Shown here: positions 15,605 through 25,157 of the stretch, piece after piece | Layout: each line of letters opens with the position of its first letter | Numbering within the stretch: the first letter of the stretch is position 1 | Assembly (NCBI RefSeq): GCF_027533625.1 | Contig: NZ_JAQAGZ010000004.1 | Location: 186,001 to 250,000 of the forward strand | Length of the DNA stretch: 64,000 bases | Reading direction: 5' to 3' | Origin: Paenibacillus gyeongsangnamensis | GTDB lineage: Bacteria > Bacillota > Bacilli > Paenibacillales > NBRC-103111 | The notes under the pieces: generated by a model | Databases searched by the model: none | What the model saw: the letters and a program-made list of their open reading frames with translations, nothing else | What the model was told of the DNA's origin: nothing | Made by a program: the position numbers and the translations under genes

Positions 15605-18175
15605 CTAAGAGCTCATCCGGTTCATCTGATACTGCTCCATCGTTACCAGAACCTCGCGGGGCTTGCTGCCTTCGTACGGACCTACGATGCCCCGGGCTTC
15701 CATCGTATCGATCAAGCGCGCGGCCCGGGTATAGCCCACTCTCATCCGCCGCTGCAGGAGCGAGACGGAAGCCTGCTTCGCATCGAGGATAATTTGCACC
15801 GCTTGATCGTAAAGCTCATCCTCGAATTCGTCCTGTGTCTCCTGCTGATCCTCGATTTGTGGCACCATATCCTCAACGTATTCCGCCTGGCCCTGCGTCC
15901 GGACGAAATTGACGACCGATTCGACCTCCTGATCGGACAGGAATGCCCCCTGGACGCGGACCGGCTTGGAAGCGCCCATCGGCAGATACAGCATGTCCCC
16001 GCGGCCAAGCAGCTTCTCCGCGCCGGCGGAATCGAGTATCGTCCGCGAATCGACCTGTGACGATACGCCGAAGGCGATACGCGAAGGAATATTCGCTTTG
16101 ATGACGCCGGTAATGACGTCTACCGAAGGCCTTTGCGTCGCGATGATGAGATGAATGCCCGCCGCGCGCGCCATTTGAGCGAGTCGGCAGATCGCATCCT
16201 CCACATCGTTCGCGGCGACCATCATCAGATCCGCCAGCTCGTCCACAATGACGACAATGAACGGAAGCGGAGCGCTGGATTGCGTCTCGATCAGCATGTT
16301 GTTATAGCCTTCGATGTTCCGTGTGCCGCTCTTGGAGAACAGCTCGTACCGTTTCTCCATCTCGACGACGACCTTCTTCAGCGCCAGCGAGGCCCTTCTC
16401 GGATCGGTCACGACCGGAGCGAGCAGATGCGGAATGCCGTTATAAACGTTAAGCTCGACCATCTTCGGGTCGATCATCAGAAACTTCACTTCATCCGGCT
16501 TTGCCTTATACAGCACGCTCGCAATGATTCCGTTAATACAAACGGATTTCCCCGAGCCTGTGGCGCCGGCTACAAGCAAATGGGGCATGCGCGCCAGGTT
16601 GCCGACAATCGGCTGTCCCGCGATATCGCGGCCGAGCGTGATGGACAGCTTGGAGACCGAGTCCTGGAATGCAGGGCTCTCCATCACTTCCCGCATCGTC
16701 ACAACGGACATCTCGGAATTCGGCACCTCGATACCAATCGCCGATTTGCCAGGGATCGGCGCTTCCATCCGGATATCCTTGGCGGCGAGCGCCAAGGCGA
16801 TATCATTGGTCAAGCTGACGATGCGGCTGACCTTCACGCCGACGTCCGGCTGAATTTCATACCGCGTAACGGAAGGTCCGCGCACCACCTCAAGCACCTT
16901 CGCCCGGACGCCGAAGCTCTCCATTGTAGCTTCCAGCTTGCGCGCCACCGCCTTGTAATCGAGCGAGTCGGCGCCCTTGCCTGCTGCCGGCTTGGACAGC
17001 AGTTGAAGCGACGGAAGCTCATACGGAATGGCGAGCGGTTTATTCTTAATATCGAAATCTTCCGGGTTGTCCGCTTCCTCCGTATCGCCGGATACTGCCT
17101 GCGCCGCATGCTGTGCGGCAGTTGGAGGAACCGTAACGCCGGCCGGCTGGACCTGGACCGTTCTTGCCGTCTCCTGCTGCACCTGTTCCTGGAAATCTCG
17201 GATGACCGGAATGGCCGGGTCGTCGAACGCCGCCTCTTTCTCGTCACTATAGACCGTCTTGCTAGGCGGCTCCGGTGCTTTATACACGGATACTTCCTCG
17301 TCTGCCTCCTCCTCCGGATCGAAGGCAGCCTGCTTGCCTTTTGTTTTCGCCTCCGGCTCCGCAGACTTCGGATGAAGCAGCTCAAAGAACAACGACTTGC
17401 TCTTGCCGGGCTTTCGCTCCTTCCGGACGGGCTTTAAATTCTCCTCGTCAAACTCTTCATCTATCGCCCCGACCGTCACAACCGCAGGCTTCTTCTTTCG
17501 CTCCGGCGTCTGTGATCGGCTGGAAGCAGGCCGGCGGCTGCGTTCCTTCAGCTTTTGCTTTATGTATTGTCCAAGCAGCGTGTCGGCAAACGGCTTGCGT
17601 CCCCTGATCCACTGCAGCAGAGAGCCTAACGACAGCCCCGTAACCAGAGTGAACCCGGCGATAAAGAGCATATATTGAATGAGCCTTGCTCCCAAATTAT
17701 CGAACAAGAAATACAAGACCGAGTACAGCAGCGCACCCAGCATGCCTCCGCCAACATCGGACGTTAAGATCGCTTGTCCTTGGTTCGTCGATTTCAGCCC
17801 TTTGACCATGCTGTCCCACGTTAGCGACAGGATTTGCCCAGCCGTGTATTTCCCCGCAGGAAATAATTCAGCGAATAAGCTGATATGGCTCATCAGCAGC
17901 AGCGCGAGCACGATCAGGAGAAGACCGGACTTCTTCGCCGTACGCCACACGGGCCACTGCCGCTTCATCATGATATACAGCCCCACATAAATAAAGACTA
18001 GAGGGACGATAAAATCCCACGTTCCGATCGCAAAACGGAGCAAATACGTTAAAGAACGGGCCACGGAGCCCTCGCGGGATAAGGCGATGATCGATAAAGT
18101 CAAAATCAGGATACCGTACAATTCAAATTTAAGACTCGTCTTGATGCTTTTGCCCTTTTTCCTGTTCCTGGCCAA
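15605..18175 (-). CDS. ftsK: DNA translocase FtsK/SpoIIIE
   Basis: 856-aa membrane-anchored DNA pump that moves chromosome into the forespore or clears it from the division septum. There are about four N-terminal membrane helices (residues 20-195), a charged low-complexity linker (about 200-370) and the motor with Walker [13 protein letters not shown] and Walker [16 protein letters not shown]-terminal gamma winged-helix domain (about 790-856, [20 protein letters not shown]) recognises orienting DNA sequences. The start is TTG with GGGGGTGAAG upstream. An extended -10 promoter lies just upstream, so it need not depend on ylzJ. SpoIIIE and SftA cannot be separated by name alone; four membrane helices favour SpoIIIE. 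Confidence 0.95.
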   Translation of the reverse strand: MARNRKKGKSIKTSLKFELYGILILTLSIIALSREGSVARSLTYLLRFAIGTWDFIVPLVFIYVGLYIMMKRQWPVWRTAKKSGLLLIVLALLLMSHISLFAELFPAGKYTAGQILSLTWDSMVKGLKSTNQGQAILTSDVGGGMLGALLYSVLYFLFDNLGARLIQYMLFIAGFTLVTGLSLGSLLQWIRGRKPFADTLLGQYIKQKLKERSRRPASSRSQTPERKKKPAVVTVGAIDEEFDEENLKPVRKERKPGKSKSLFFELLHPKSAEPEAKTKGKQAAFDPEEEADEEVSVYKAPEPPSKTVYSDEKEAAFDDPAIPVIRDFQEQVQQETARTVQVQPAGVTVPPTAAQHAAQAVSGDTEEADNPEDFDIKNKPLAIPYELPSLQLLSKPAAGKGADSLDYKAVARKLEATMESFGVRAKVLEVVRGPSVTRYEIQPDVGVKVSRIVSLTNDIALALAAKDIRMEAPIPGKSAIGIEVPNSEMSVVTMREVMESPAFQDSVSKLSITLGRDIAGQPIVGNLARMPHLLVAGATGSGKSVCINGIIASVLYKAKPDEVKFLMIDPKMVELNVYNGIPHLLAPVVTDPRRASLALKKVVVEMEKRYELFSKSGTRNIEGYNNMLIETQSSAPLPFIVVIVDELADLMMVAANDVEDAICRLAQMARAAGIHLIIATQRPSVDVITGVIKANIPSRIAFGVSSQVDSRTILDSAGAEKLLGRGDMLYLPMGASKPVRVQGAFLSDQEVESVVNFVRTQGQAEYVEDMVPQIEDQQETQDEFEDELYDQAVQIILDAKQASVSLLQRRMRVGYTRAARLIDTMEARGIVGPYEGSKPREVLVTMEQYQMNRMSS

Positions 18176-18197
18176 GAGCCTTCACCCCCAAGTTCAC

Positions 18198-18203
18198 ATT
18201 ATA
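18198..18203 (-). promoter_or_regulatory. Extended -10 promoter element of ftsK
   Basis: TGGTATAAT on the minus strand, a perfect -10 with the TGn extension, about 25 bases upstream of the ftsK TTG. The -35 region (TTTTAG) is poor, as is tolerated with an extended -10. Confidence 0.5.
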
Positions 18204-18240
18204 CCATAAACTGGGCGAGGCTAAAACGAGTCAGGAAAAC

Positions 18241-18477
18241 TTAAGCCTCTCCCTTCGTCACGGGCTCGAATTCAATCAGCCGGCCGGGAGCAAACCGGGG
18301 ATTCAGGAAATCTTGCGGATTACAGCTGATCAGACGCACGATGCTGGCTTGCCGCTGATTCAGCGGCTGCACCTGCATCGTTACGCCATCGACGGATATT
18401 TCCAACGTCTGCGTCTTGTCCATCTCCTCTAAGCCTTCCAGTACCGCATCCATCGGCAGAATCGTGTAATGGGTCAT
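18241..18477 (-). CDS. YlzJ-like protein
   Basis: 78-aa small protein of the YlzJ family, function unknown. Recognised by its start ([20 protein letters not shown]), the [14 protein letters not shown] segment and the ending around [13 protein letters not shown]. It overlaps the end of the ClpP-like tepA gene by four bases (ATGA), so its translation is coupled. This tepA-ylzJ-ftsK order is the B. subtilis arrangement. No membrane segment or metal motif is seen. Confidence 0.88.
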   Translation of the reverse strand: MTHYTILPMDAVLEGLEEMDKTQTLEISVDGVTMQVQPLNQRQASIVRLISCNPQDFLNPRFAPGRLIEFEPVTKGEA

Positions 18478-19223
18478 TGGACCATTCCTCCCGTTTGCGT
18501 TTTGCGGCGTTCCTCAATCAAACGGTTGAGCTCGCGGATGGCATCGCCAAGTCCCCCGAGCATATCAATCAACCCATAGCGGACGGCATCCGTACCGACC
18601 ACCGTCGTTCCGATGTCCCGGGTAAGCTCGCCCGTTTTGAACATCAGCTCTTTGAATTTTTCTTCCGCGATCCGCGAATTCCGGGTTACGAAATGTATGA
18701 TGCGCTCCTGCATTTTGTCCAAATATTCGAATGTCTGCGGTACGCCGATCACAAGTCCGTTAAGCCGGATCGGGTGAATCGTCATTGTTGCCGTTTCGGC
18801 AATAATGGACAGGTCGGCCGATACCGCGATCGGGACGCCGATACTGTGGCCTCCGCCTAACACCAGCGCGACGGTCGGCTTGGACAGCGTTGAGATCATC
18901 TCGGCAATGGCGAGGCCGGCTTCCACATCTCCGCCCACCGTGTTCAGGATGACTAATACGCCTTCGATCTTCGGGTTCTGTTCCGCGGCTACGAGCTGCG
19001 GAATCAAGTGCTCATACTTCGTAGTCTTATTCTGCGGCGGCAGCACCAAATGCCCTTCGACCTGTCCGATGATGGTCATGCAAAAAATGTTCGTTTCTCC
19101 GCTCGGTGCCGCCGTTTGACCCAGCTGCTGGATCGCCTCGATGGTCCCGTTCTTAGCAGCGTCCTCCGTTAACGGCTGATTCGGCTGAAGCGGTTGTCCT
19201 TCTTGTTTGTTGTTAGATAGCAT
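18474..19223 (-). CDS. tepA: ClpP-like serine protease TepA
   Basis: 249-aa member of the ClpP/crotonase-fold protease group, named translocation-enhancing protein in B. subtilis. The core (about 45-235) has [20 protein letters not shown] and a nucleophile region [15 protein letters not shown], followed by [11 protein letters not shown], which holds the ClpP-type His. It lacks a signal peptide, so it is cytosolic. ATG at 19223 is preferred to the upstream GTG because AAGGTGG lies eight bases before it. It overlaps ylzJ. Substrates and the claimed link to protein export are not well established. Confidence 0.9.
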   Translation of the reverse strand: MLSNNKQEGQPLQPNQPLTEDAAKNGTIEAIQQLGQTAAPSGETNIFCMTIIGQVEGHLVLPPQNKTTKYEHLIPQLVAAEQNPKIEGVLVILNTVGGDVEAGLAIAEMISTLSKPTVALVLGGGHSIGVPIAVSADLSIIAETATMTIHPIRLNGLVIGVPQTFEYLDKMQERIIHFVTRNSRIAEEKFKELMFKTGELTRDIGTTVVGTDAVRYGLIDMLGGLGDAIRELNRLIEERRKTQTGGMVQ

Positions 19224-19298
19224 CGTTTGTTCCACCTTCCAGGCTGGCTTGGATTCACCCCCATAGTATGGGTGGTAAAACCAAATTTATGCACAACA

Positions 19299-19341
19299 AG
19301 AAAAAGCCTCCTCTGCTGCAGCTCGCTAGCAGAGGAAGCTT
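19299..19341 (-). terminator. Rho-independent terminator after rnjB
   Basis: A long stem AAGCTTCCTCTGCT/AGCAGAGGAGGCTT with an internal mismatch and a 10-nt loop is followed by TTTCTT on the minus strand. It lies 39 bases past the rnjB stop. Confidence 0.85.
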
Positions 19342-19379
19342 TAGTTTATACAAGGTTCAAGTGACTTTCATGCTTCGGT

Positions 19380-21056
19380 TTATACTTCCATGATGATCGG
19401 AAGGATCATCGGACGTCGTCTGGTTTGTTCATAAAGGAATCGTCCTAGTGCGTCTTTCACATGGGTTTTGAGCGATGCCCACTCGTTTACGTTCTCGTTC
19501 ATCAACCGGTGAAGCGTCGATGTGACGATTCGGTTCGCCTCTTCCAGCAAGCCTTCGGATTCACGGACATACACGAAACCGCGGGAGATGATGTCCGGAC
19601 CGGACAAGATCGTTCCATCCTGCTTGCTGAGCGTGACGACAACGACCAGAATGCCGTCCTGCGACAGCAGCTTGCGGTCTCGAAGCACGATATTTCCTAC
19701 GTCGCCTACACCCAGACCGTCGATCAGCACGTTGCCTGCGGACACCTTGGAGCCTTTGCGTGCAGCGCCGTCCTGAATTTCAACCGTATCGCCGTTATCC
19801 AGAATGAAGATATCTTCTTTAGGAATGCCTACGGATTCGGCAAGCAGTCCGTGCTGGCGAAGCATCCGGTATTCCCCGTGGATCGGAATAAAGTAACGCG
19901 GACGCATCATGTTCAGCATAAGCTTCAATTCTTCCTGGCTTGCGTGACCCGATACGTGAACCCCGGTCTGGGATCCCGGCCCATAGATCACATGAGCGCC
20001 GATGCGCATGAGCTCGTCGACCGTCCGGCCTACGTAGCGTTCGTTGCCCGGAATCGGAGTCGCCGCGATGATCACCGTGTCGCCAGGAAGAATGTCAACC
20101 TTCCGGTGCGTCGAGCGGGCCATGCGCGTAAGCGCCGACATCGGCTCGCCTTGGCTGCCCGTGGACAGAATGACGACGCGATCGGCCGCCATCCGGTTGA
20201 TCTCCTCCGGCTCGATCAGCATCCCGTCCGGAATGCGCAAATAGCCGAGCTCGTGGGCGATGGACACGACGTTAACCATGCTGCGTCCGATGACGGTAAT
20301 CTTCCGGCGGGTCGATTCCGCAGCATCGATGACTTGCTGAATCCGATGCACATTGGATGCGAACGTCGCAACAATCACGCGCTGCTTCGCTTGGCGGAAC
20401 ACTTCTTCGATCCGAACCCCGACGCTTTTCTCCGATCCGGTATATCCTGGCCTTTCGGCATTGGTGCTGTCGGACAACAGCGCCAGAACCCCCTTGGCTC
20501 CGATGGCTGCCATCCGATGAAGATCCGCATACTGGTCGTTGACCGGCGTTTGATCGAACTTGAAGTCTCCGGTATGAACTACGCTGCCTTCCGGCGTTTC
20601 AAGGCATACGCCTACGGAGTCCGGAATACTGTGGTTCGTCTTGAAGAACGTGGCAGTCATGCTGCCCAGCTTCAGCTCGGTATCGGCCGTAATGACGATT
20701 CGCTTCGTCTCTCCCAGCAGGTTCGCTTCCTTCAGCTTGGTCTCGATCAGACCCATCGTCAGGCGCGTTCCGTATACCGGAACATTGAGATGCTTGAGAA
20801 CATAAGGCAATCCGCCGATGTGGTCTTCATGTCCGTGCGTGATGAGAATGCCCCGAACTTTATCCCGATTCTCCGTCAAGTACGAAATGTCCGGAATGAC
20901 GATATCGATTCCGAGCATCTCTTCCTCAGGAAATTTCAAACCGCTGTCAATGACAACGATATCATTAGCGTACTGTACAACATACATGTTCTTGCCGATT
21001 TCGCCCACGCCGCCCAGAGCGAAGATCGTCAGTTTGTCTATATTTTTCTTGGACAA
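19380..21056 (-). CDS. rnjB: Ribonuclease J
   Basis: 558-aa metallo-beta-lactamase/beta-CASP ribonuclease with 5'-3' exo- and endonuclease activity in mRNA decay and rRNA maturation. The zinc motif HGHEDHIGG is complete (residues about 74-82), further ligands are in VHTGDFKFDQTP, and the beta-CASP part has VIVATFASNVHRIQQVI and SGHASQEELKLMLNMMRP. It is named rnjB by position (between dapA and tepA). In some species that copy has a weakened site, but here it looks catalytically intact, so it may act as the main RNase J. The start is TTG after AAGGAGG. Confidence 0.93.
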   Translation of the reverse strand: MSKKNIDKLTIFALGGVGEIGKNMYVVQYANDIVVIDSGLKFPEEEMLGIDIVIPDISYLTENRDKVRGILITHGHEDHIGGLPYVLKHLNVPVYGTRLTMGLIETKLKEANLLGETKRIVITADTELKLGSMTATFFKTNHSIPDSVGVCLETPEGSVVHTGDFKFDQTPVNDQYADLHRMAAIGAKGVLALLSDSTNAERPGYTGSEKSVGVRIEEVFRQAKQRVIVATFASNVHRIQQVIDAAESTRRKITVIGRSMVNVVSIAHELGYLRIPDGMLIEPEEINRMAADRVVILSTGSQGEPMSALTRMARSTHRKVDILPGDTVIIAATPIPGNERYVGRTVDELMRIGAHVIYGPGSQTGVHVSGHASQEELKLMLNMMRPRYFIPIHGEYRMLRQHGLLAESVGIPKEDIFILDNGDTVEIQDGAARKGSKVSAGNVLIDGLGVGDVGNIVLRDRKLLSQDGILVVVVTLSKQDGTILSGPDIISRGFVYVRESEGLLEEANRIVTSTLHRLMNENVNEWASLKTHVKDALGRFLYEQTRRRPMILPIIMEV

Positions 21057-21140
21057 GTAAATAAACCTCCTTGATTAAATTGACGACGATTCTTGTATGA
21101 GCTGCAAACCATAAAATAAACCGATCAGTCACTTGCCACC

Positions 21141-21170
21141 ATTATACATGATAAAAAGTTCCATTTACAA
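21141..21170 (-). promoter_or_regulatory. Sigma-A promoter of rnjB
   Basis: TTGTAA, an 18-base spacer and a perfect TATAAT on the minus strand, about 85 bases upstream of the rnjB start and after the dapA terminator. Confidence 0.7.
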
Positions 21171-21212
21171 GCGGAGCCCTATCGACCATAAGGAACCCGC
21201 TCTTACTTCCTT

Positions 21213-21248
21213 AAATAAATAAAATCGATGCCACGAATGGCACCGATT
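21213..21248 (-). terminator. Rho-independent terminator after dapA
   Basis: A 10-bp stem AATCGGTGCC/GGCATCGATT (one G-T pair) with loop ATTCGT is followed by TTATTTATTT on the minus strand. It lies 15 bases past the dapA stop and ends the dap/dpa cluster. Confidence 0.85.
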
Positions 21249-21263
21249 CGATTAAGAGACCGC

Positions 21264-22139
21264 TCATTTAAACAAAGAATCAATGAATCGTCCTTCTTCT
21301 TCGGTTACATTCAGCAAAGGCAGACGCACACCGCCGACCTCGATCCCCTTGCGGTTCAGCGCGTGCTTGACCGGGGCAGGACTCGGAACCGGATGCGGGC
21401 AGTAGAACAAACCGCGGAATACCGGCAGTAAGGCTCCATGAAGACGCGCCGCTTCTTGCACATTTCCTTCTAAATAACAGTTTATCATAGATTTCATTTC
21501 TTTTCCAATCACATGGCTCGCAACGCTCACAATTCCATGAGCGCCTACGGCCAGGGCCGGGAGCGTCGCGCTGTCGTCTCCGCTGTATACCTTGAAACCC
21601 GGAGCCGCATCCGTCACGATCTGGGTCAATTGATCCGTTCCTGCGCAATCCTTCGTCGCGACGATATTCGGAATGCGGGACAAGCGAACGGTCGTGGAAG
21701 CGTCAATATTAACGCCAGTACGGCCCGGAACGTTGTACAGAATGACCGGTATCTTCACCGACTCCGCCACCGCTTTGAAATGTGCGTACAGCCCTTCCTG
21801 AGATGGACGGTTGTAATAAGGGGCTACGAGCAGCAGCGCGTCGACACCCAGCTTCTCTGCTTCGCGGGATAGATGAATCGTATGGGCCGTATCGTTGCTG
21901 CCCGTACCCGCGATTACTTTGTAGCGGCCGGCGGCATGCTTGACCGCGATCTCGAAGAGCTTCAGCTTCTCCTGCTCCGTAAGCGTCGGCGATTCGCCCG
22001 TCGTGCCGTTTACCACCACGCTGTCGCTTTGCTGCTCTCCTGTGAGATAATCCAACAATCGGGTAAAGCCGTCCCAATTCACCTGCAAATCGCGGTCCAT
22101 AGGCGTGACCATAGCTGTAATCAATCTTCCGAAAACCAC
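21264..22139 (-). CDS. dapA: 4-hydroxy-tetrahydrodipicolinate synthase
   Basis: 291-aa TIM-barrel aldolase that condenses pyruvate with aspartate semialdehyde, the branch point feeding DAP, lysine and dipicolinate. The Schiff-base Lys is in NIVATKDCAGT, the proton-relay Tyr in ILYNVPGRTGVN, and NGTTGESPTL is the substrate-binding loop. The start is GTG after AAGGAGG. It is last in the cluster dpaA-dpaB-asd-dapG-dapA. Its product is oxidised by DpaAB in the mother cell to make spore dipicolinate, which explains the gene order. Confidence 0.97.
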   Translation of the reverse strand: MVFGRLITAMVTPMDRDLQVNWDGFTRLLDYLTGEQQSDSVVVNGTTGESPTLTEQEKLKLFEIAVKHAAGRYKVIAGTGSNDTAHTIHLSREAEKLGVDALLLVAPYYNRPSQEGLYAHFKAVAESVKIPVILYNVPGRTGVNIDASTTVRLSRIPNIVATKDCAGTDQLTQIVTDAAPGFKVYSGDDSATLPALAVGAHGIVSVASHVIGKEMKSMINCYLEGNVQEAARLHGALLPVFRGLFYCPHPVPSPAPVKHALNRKGIEVGGVRLPLLNVTEEEGRFIDSLFK

Positions 22140-22204
22140 AATGCTTCCTCCTTCAATTTCTACATATTGAATAACACATCTATCATTTCATGCCCGTCTT
22201 ATCA

Positions 22205-23422
22205 CTATCGATGAAGACCAAATTGCTTATGGAGCGCTCTGACGGCCCTGGCCATGTCTTTGCCCTGCACCAGCACCCAGATGGTGGCATTGGAATCGGC
22301 CGACTGCAAAATCTGTATATCCTCGTTCGTCAGCGCCTCGACAATAAGCGCCATAATGCCGGGAACGCCGTTCATGCCGCCGCCGATAATCGACACTTTA
22401 GCGCAGCCCGTCATAATTTGCGGCTCGTAGCCGAGCTCGTGCAGGGTGCGCTCGGCACGCTCCGACTCATGATCGAATACGGTGTACACGACGCCCGACG
22501 GGTTTACGTTGATGAAGTCGACGCTGATCCGCTGCTGCGCCATCGCCTTAAAGACATTGAGCTGAAGATCGTAATAACCGTCCTTGGAAAACACCTGAAT
22601 TTGCGTCAAATTCGCAAAGTTGGCGATGCCCGTAACGAAGCGGTCCTGTACCGAACCGGCTTCGCCCCGAATCGCTTCCTGGCGGGTAACCAGCGTACCC
22701 GGGTCCTTGGTGAACGTGGAACGCACCCGTACCGGAATGCCGGCATGCATAGCGACTTCGACGGCTCGCGGATGGATGACCTTCGCGCCATGATGCGCCA
22801 TATTGCAAATCTCGGAATACGAAACGACGGAAAGCGGCTTTGCGTCTTCAACGATTCGCGGGTCGGCTGTCAATATCCCGTTTACGTCCGTAAAAATATC
22901 GACGATTTCCGCGTTGAGCGCCGCTCCGAGCGCGGTCGCCGACGTATCGCTTCCGCCGCGTCCGAGCGTCGTGAAATCCCCTTCCGGAGTTTGCCCCTGG
23001 AAGCCGGCGACGATGACGACATTTCCTTGTTCCAGCTGCTCCAGCACGCGGTCAGGATGAATCGAGACAATCTGGGCGTTGCCATGTTCGTTGTTCGTCT
23101 GGATCCCCGCGCCGGCGCCTGTCAGCGCCGTTGCAGGAATGCCGGTGGCGTTCAGCAGGCTGCACAGCGTCGCAGCGGAGATTAGCTCTCCGCAGCAGAG
23201 CAGGAGATCTCTCTCCCGTTCAGGCAAACGGTTACCGTTCCGTTCAATCCAATCCAGCAGCGTGTCCGTAGCATAGGGCTCACCCCTGCGTCCCATGGCC
23301 GATACAACGACGACTAAGCTGTAGTTTTGCTCCAATGCATCTTGAATGTGTTCGATGACGTGTGCTCTGGCTTCGGCTGTAGAAAGGGATGTGCCTCCGA
23401 ATTTCTGCACCAAGATCTTCAT
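22205..23422 (-). CDS. dapG: Aspartate kinase DapG (diaminopimelate-sensitive type)
   Basis: 405-aa aspartokinase making aspartyl phosphate. The kinase domain (about 1-240) has the signature VQKFGGTSL and FTTLGRGGSDTSA. Two ACT domains follow (about 265-405). In B. subtilis this isozyme is inhibited by DAP. The same inhibitor class is inferred from position and length. ATG at 23422 follows AGGGGAGATCTT; the longer frame upstream lacks a site. It lies 59 bases after asd and 65 before dapA, in one operon. Confidence 0.95.
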   Translation of the reverse strand: MKILVQKFGGTSLSTAEARAHVIEHIQDALEQNYSLVVVVSAMGRRGEPYATDTLLDWIERNGNRLPERERDLLLCCGELISAATLCSLLNATGIPATALTGAGAGIQTNNEHGNAQIVSIHPDRVLEQLEQGNVVIVAGFQGQTPEGDFTTLGRGGSDTSATALGAALNAEIVDIFTDVNGILTADPRIVEDAKPLSVVSYSEICNMAHHGAKVIHPRAVEVAMHAGIPVRVRSTFTKDPGTLVTRQEAIRGEAGSVQDRFVTGIANFANLTQIQVFSKDGYYDLQLNVFKAMAQQRISVDFINVNPSGVVYTVFDHESERAERTLHELGYEPQIMTGCAKVSIIGGGMNGVPGIMALIVEALTNEDIQILQSADSNATIWVLVQGKDMARAVRALHKQFGLHR

Positions 23423-23481
23423 AAGATCTCCCCTCTGATAAGCAAGCTTGGCTTCCCGCATCATACGGGAAGCCAGCGGTC

Positions 23482-24522
23482 TTAATGCTGCTCAATAGCA
23501 ATATATTCGGCGATTTGCACGGCATTCCATGCAGCACCCTTCAGCAGGTTGTCGGAAACGATCCACAGGTTGAGCGCCCGCGGATTGCTGAGGTCGCGGC
23601 GTACGCGGCCGACGAACGTTTCCAGCTTGCCTGCCGCATCGGAAGCGAGCGGGTACTGCTGTTCCGCCGGATTATCAACGAGAACGATGCCCGGAGAGCC
23701 GGCGAGCAGCTGCTTCACTTCTTCGATATCGAAGTCTTCCTTCAGCTCCACGTAGACGGACTCGGAATGGCCGTAAACGACGGGAATGCGAACGCAGGTA
23801 GCCGTAACTTCAAGCGTTTCGTCGCCCATGATTTTTTTTGTTTCATTGATCATTTTCATCTCTTCATAGGTAAAGCCGTTATCGACAAACTTGTCGATTT
23901 GCGGAATGGCATTGAATGCAATCTGGTGCTTCACAGGCAGGGATCCGACCGGCAAAATTTGCGGCTCGACTTCGTTGCCCGCCAAAATTTCCTTGGACTG
24001 GCGCAGCATCTCGTCGATCGCCTTCGCCCCTGCGCCGGAAACCGCCTGGTAGGTCGATACGATGATACGGGAAATGCCGTACCGGTCGTAAAGCGGCTTC
24101 AGTGTTTGAACCATCTGGATGGTCGAGCAGTTCGGATTGGCGATGACGCCCTTGTTCTCATTGATTTTGTCGATGTTCACTTCCGGTACGACAAGAGGCG
24201 TCTCCGGATCCATGCGGAACGCGCTCGTATTATCGATACATACCGTTCCCCGCTTGATCGCTTCCGGAACGAGCGCCTTACTGACATCGCCGCCTGCGCT
24301 GAACAGCGCGATATCGACACCTTCGAAGCTGTCCGGCGTCGCTTCCTGTACGACAACGTCTTTGCCTTTAAAAGAAAGCTTCGATCCTGCGGACCGTGCT
24401 GAAGACAGAAGCTTCAGTTCTTGGATGGGGAAATTCCGTTCCTGAAGCAAACGGATGATTTGTTCGCCGACGGCACCTGTTGCGCCCACTACTGCGATGT
24501 TAAAAAGTTTTTGATTCGACAT
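23482..24522 (-). CDS. asd: Aspartate-semialdehyde dehydrogenase
   Basis: 346-aa NADPH-dependent reductase turning aspartyl phosphate into aspartate semialdehyde. It has an N-terminal nucleotide-binding motif (VVGATGAVGEQIIRLL), the active-site Cys in IANPNCSTIQMV, and a His in the VKHQIAFNAIPQIDKF region. The start at 24522 has GGGGAG ten bases upstream and gives the standard family N-terminus. It follows dpaB by about 40 bases. With DapG and DapA it forms the first three steps of the DAP/lysine path, all in this cluster. Confidence 0.97.
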   Translation of the reverse strand: MSNQKLFNIAVVGATGAVGEQIIRLLQERNFPIQELKLLSSARSAGSKLSFKGKDVVVQEATPDSFEGVDIALFSAGGDVSKALVPEAIKRGTVCIDNTSAFRMDPETPLVVPEVNIDKINENKGVIANPNCSTIQMVQTLKPLYDRYGISRIIVSTYQAVSGAGAKAIDEMLRQSKEILAGNEVEPQILPVGSLPVKHQIAFNAIPQIDKFVDNGFTYEEMKMINETKKIMGDETLEVTATCVRIPVVYGHSESVYVELKEDFDIEEVKQLLAGSPGIVLVDNPAEQQYPLASDAAGKLETFVGRVRRDLSNPRALNLWIVSDNLLKGAAWNAVQIAEYIAIEQH

Positions 24523-24563
24523 TTGTTCGTCTCTCCCCTGCGATGTATATAATAGGTGAAAAA

Positions 24564-25157
24564 TCAATAATTAAAGCGCTCGATGATCATCGGCTGCAGC
24601 TGCTTGCCCTGCAGCGCCGCCTCGCACGTCTCCATGACAAGATCCATACGGGCGACAAGAGAGTTCGGTTTCGCATAAGGCGCATCCTGTCCGAACGGCA
24701 CGAAGTATATATTTTTCGTGATGAGCAGCTTGCCGACGTTCATGGCATTCAAGCCAAGGCCGTCATTGGTGGATATGGCCAGTACGAGCGGTCGCTGATT
24801 GCGCATCTGCGCTTTGGCGGCCATCAGTACGGGGCTCTCCGTCATCGCATTGGCCAGCTTGCTTGTCGTATTTCCCGTGCAGGGCGCAATGACCATGACA
24901 TCGAGAAGCTTCGAGGGTCCAAGCGGCTCCGCATCTACAATTGAAGAAATAATATCATTTCCTGTGATCTCTTTCAACTGTTTTTGCCAATTTTCCGAGG
25001 TTCCGAAACGGGTATCGGTCGTCATCAGGGTATGGGACGCGATCGGAATCACCTTCGCCCCGGCGTCTACGAAACGTTGAATTTGCGGCATAGTCTCGGC
25101 AAACGTACAATGCGAGCCGGTTAGCGCAAAACCCACCGTCATGTCATTCCAATTCAT
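24564..25157 (-). CDS. dpaB: Dipicolinate synthase subunit B
   Basis: 197-aa flavoprotein of the Dfp/UbiX-like fold (SpoVFB). It opens with VGFALTGSHCTF and has VMVIAPCTGNTTSKLANAM, the characteristic flavin/phosphate loop. With DpaA it oxidises dihydrodipicolinate to dipicolinic acid in the mother cell, needed for spore core dehydration and heat resistance. ATG at 25157 follows GAGGAGGAACGAGGA; the longer open frame runs back into dpaA and is not real. It overlaps the dpaA stop by four bases, so the subunits are translationally coupled. Confidence 0.96.
   Translation of the reverse strand: MNWNDMTVGFALTGSHCTFAETMPQIQRFVDAGAKVIPIASHTLMTTDTRFGTSENWQKQLKEITGNDIISSIVDAEPLGPSKLLDVMVIAPCTGNTTSKLANAMTESPVLMAAKAQMRNQRPLVLAISTNDGLGLNAMNVGKLLITKNIYFVPFGQDAPYAKPNSLVARMDLVMETCEAALQGKQLQPMIIERFNY

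Noticed and set aside
22140-24563. Lysine riboswitch for dapG, asd or dapA.
   Set aside because: Gaps between these genes are about 40-65 bases, too short for the known lysine riboswitch.
24543-24944. Plus-strand frames across the dap and che regions.
   Set aside because: All are shadows of well-supported minus-strand genes, with atypical composition and no ribosome-binding sites.
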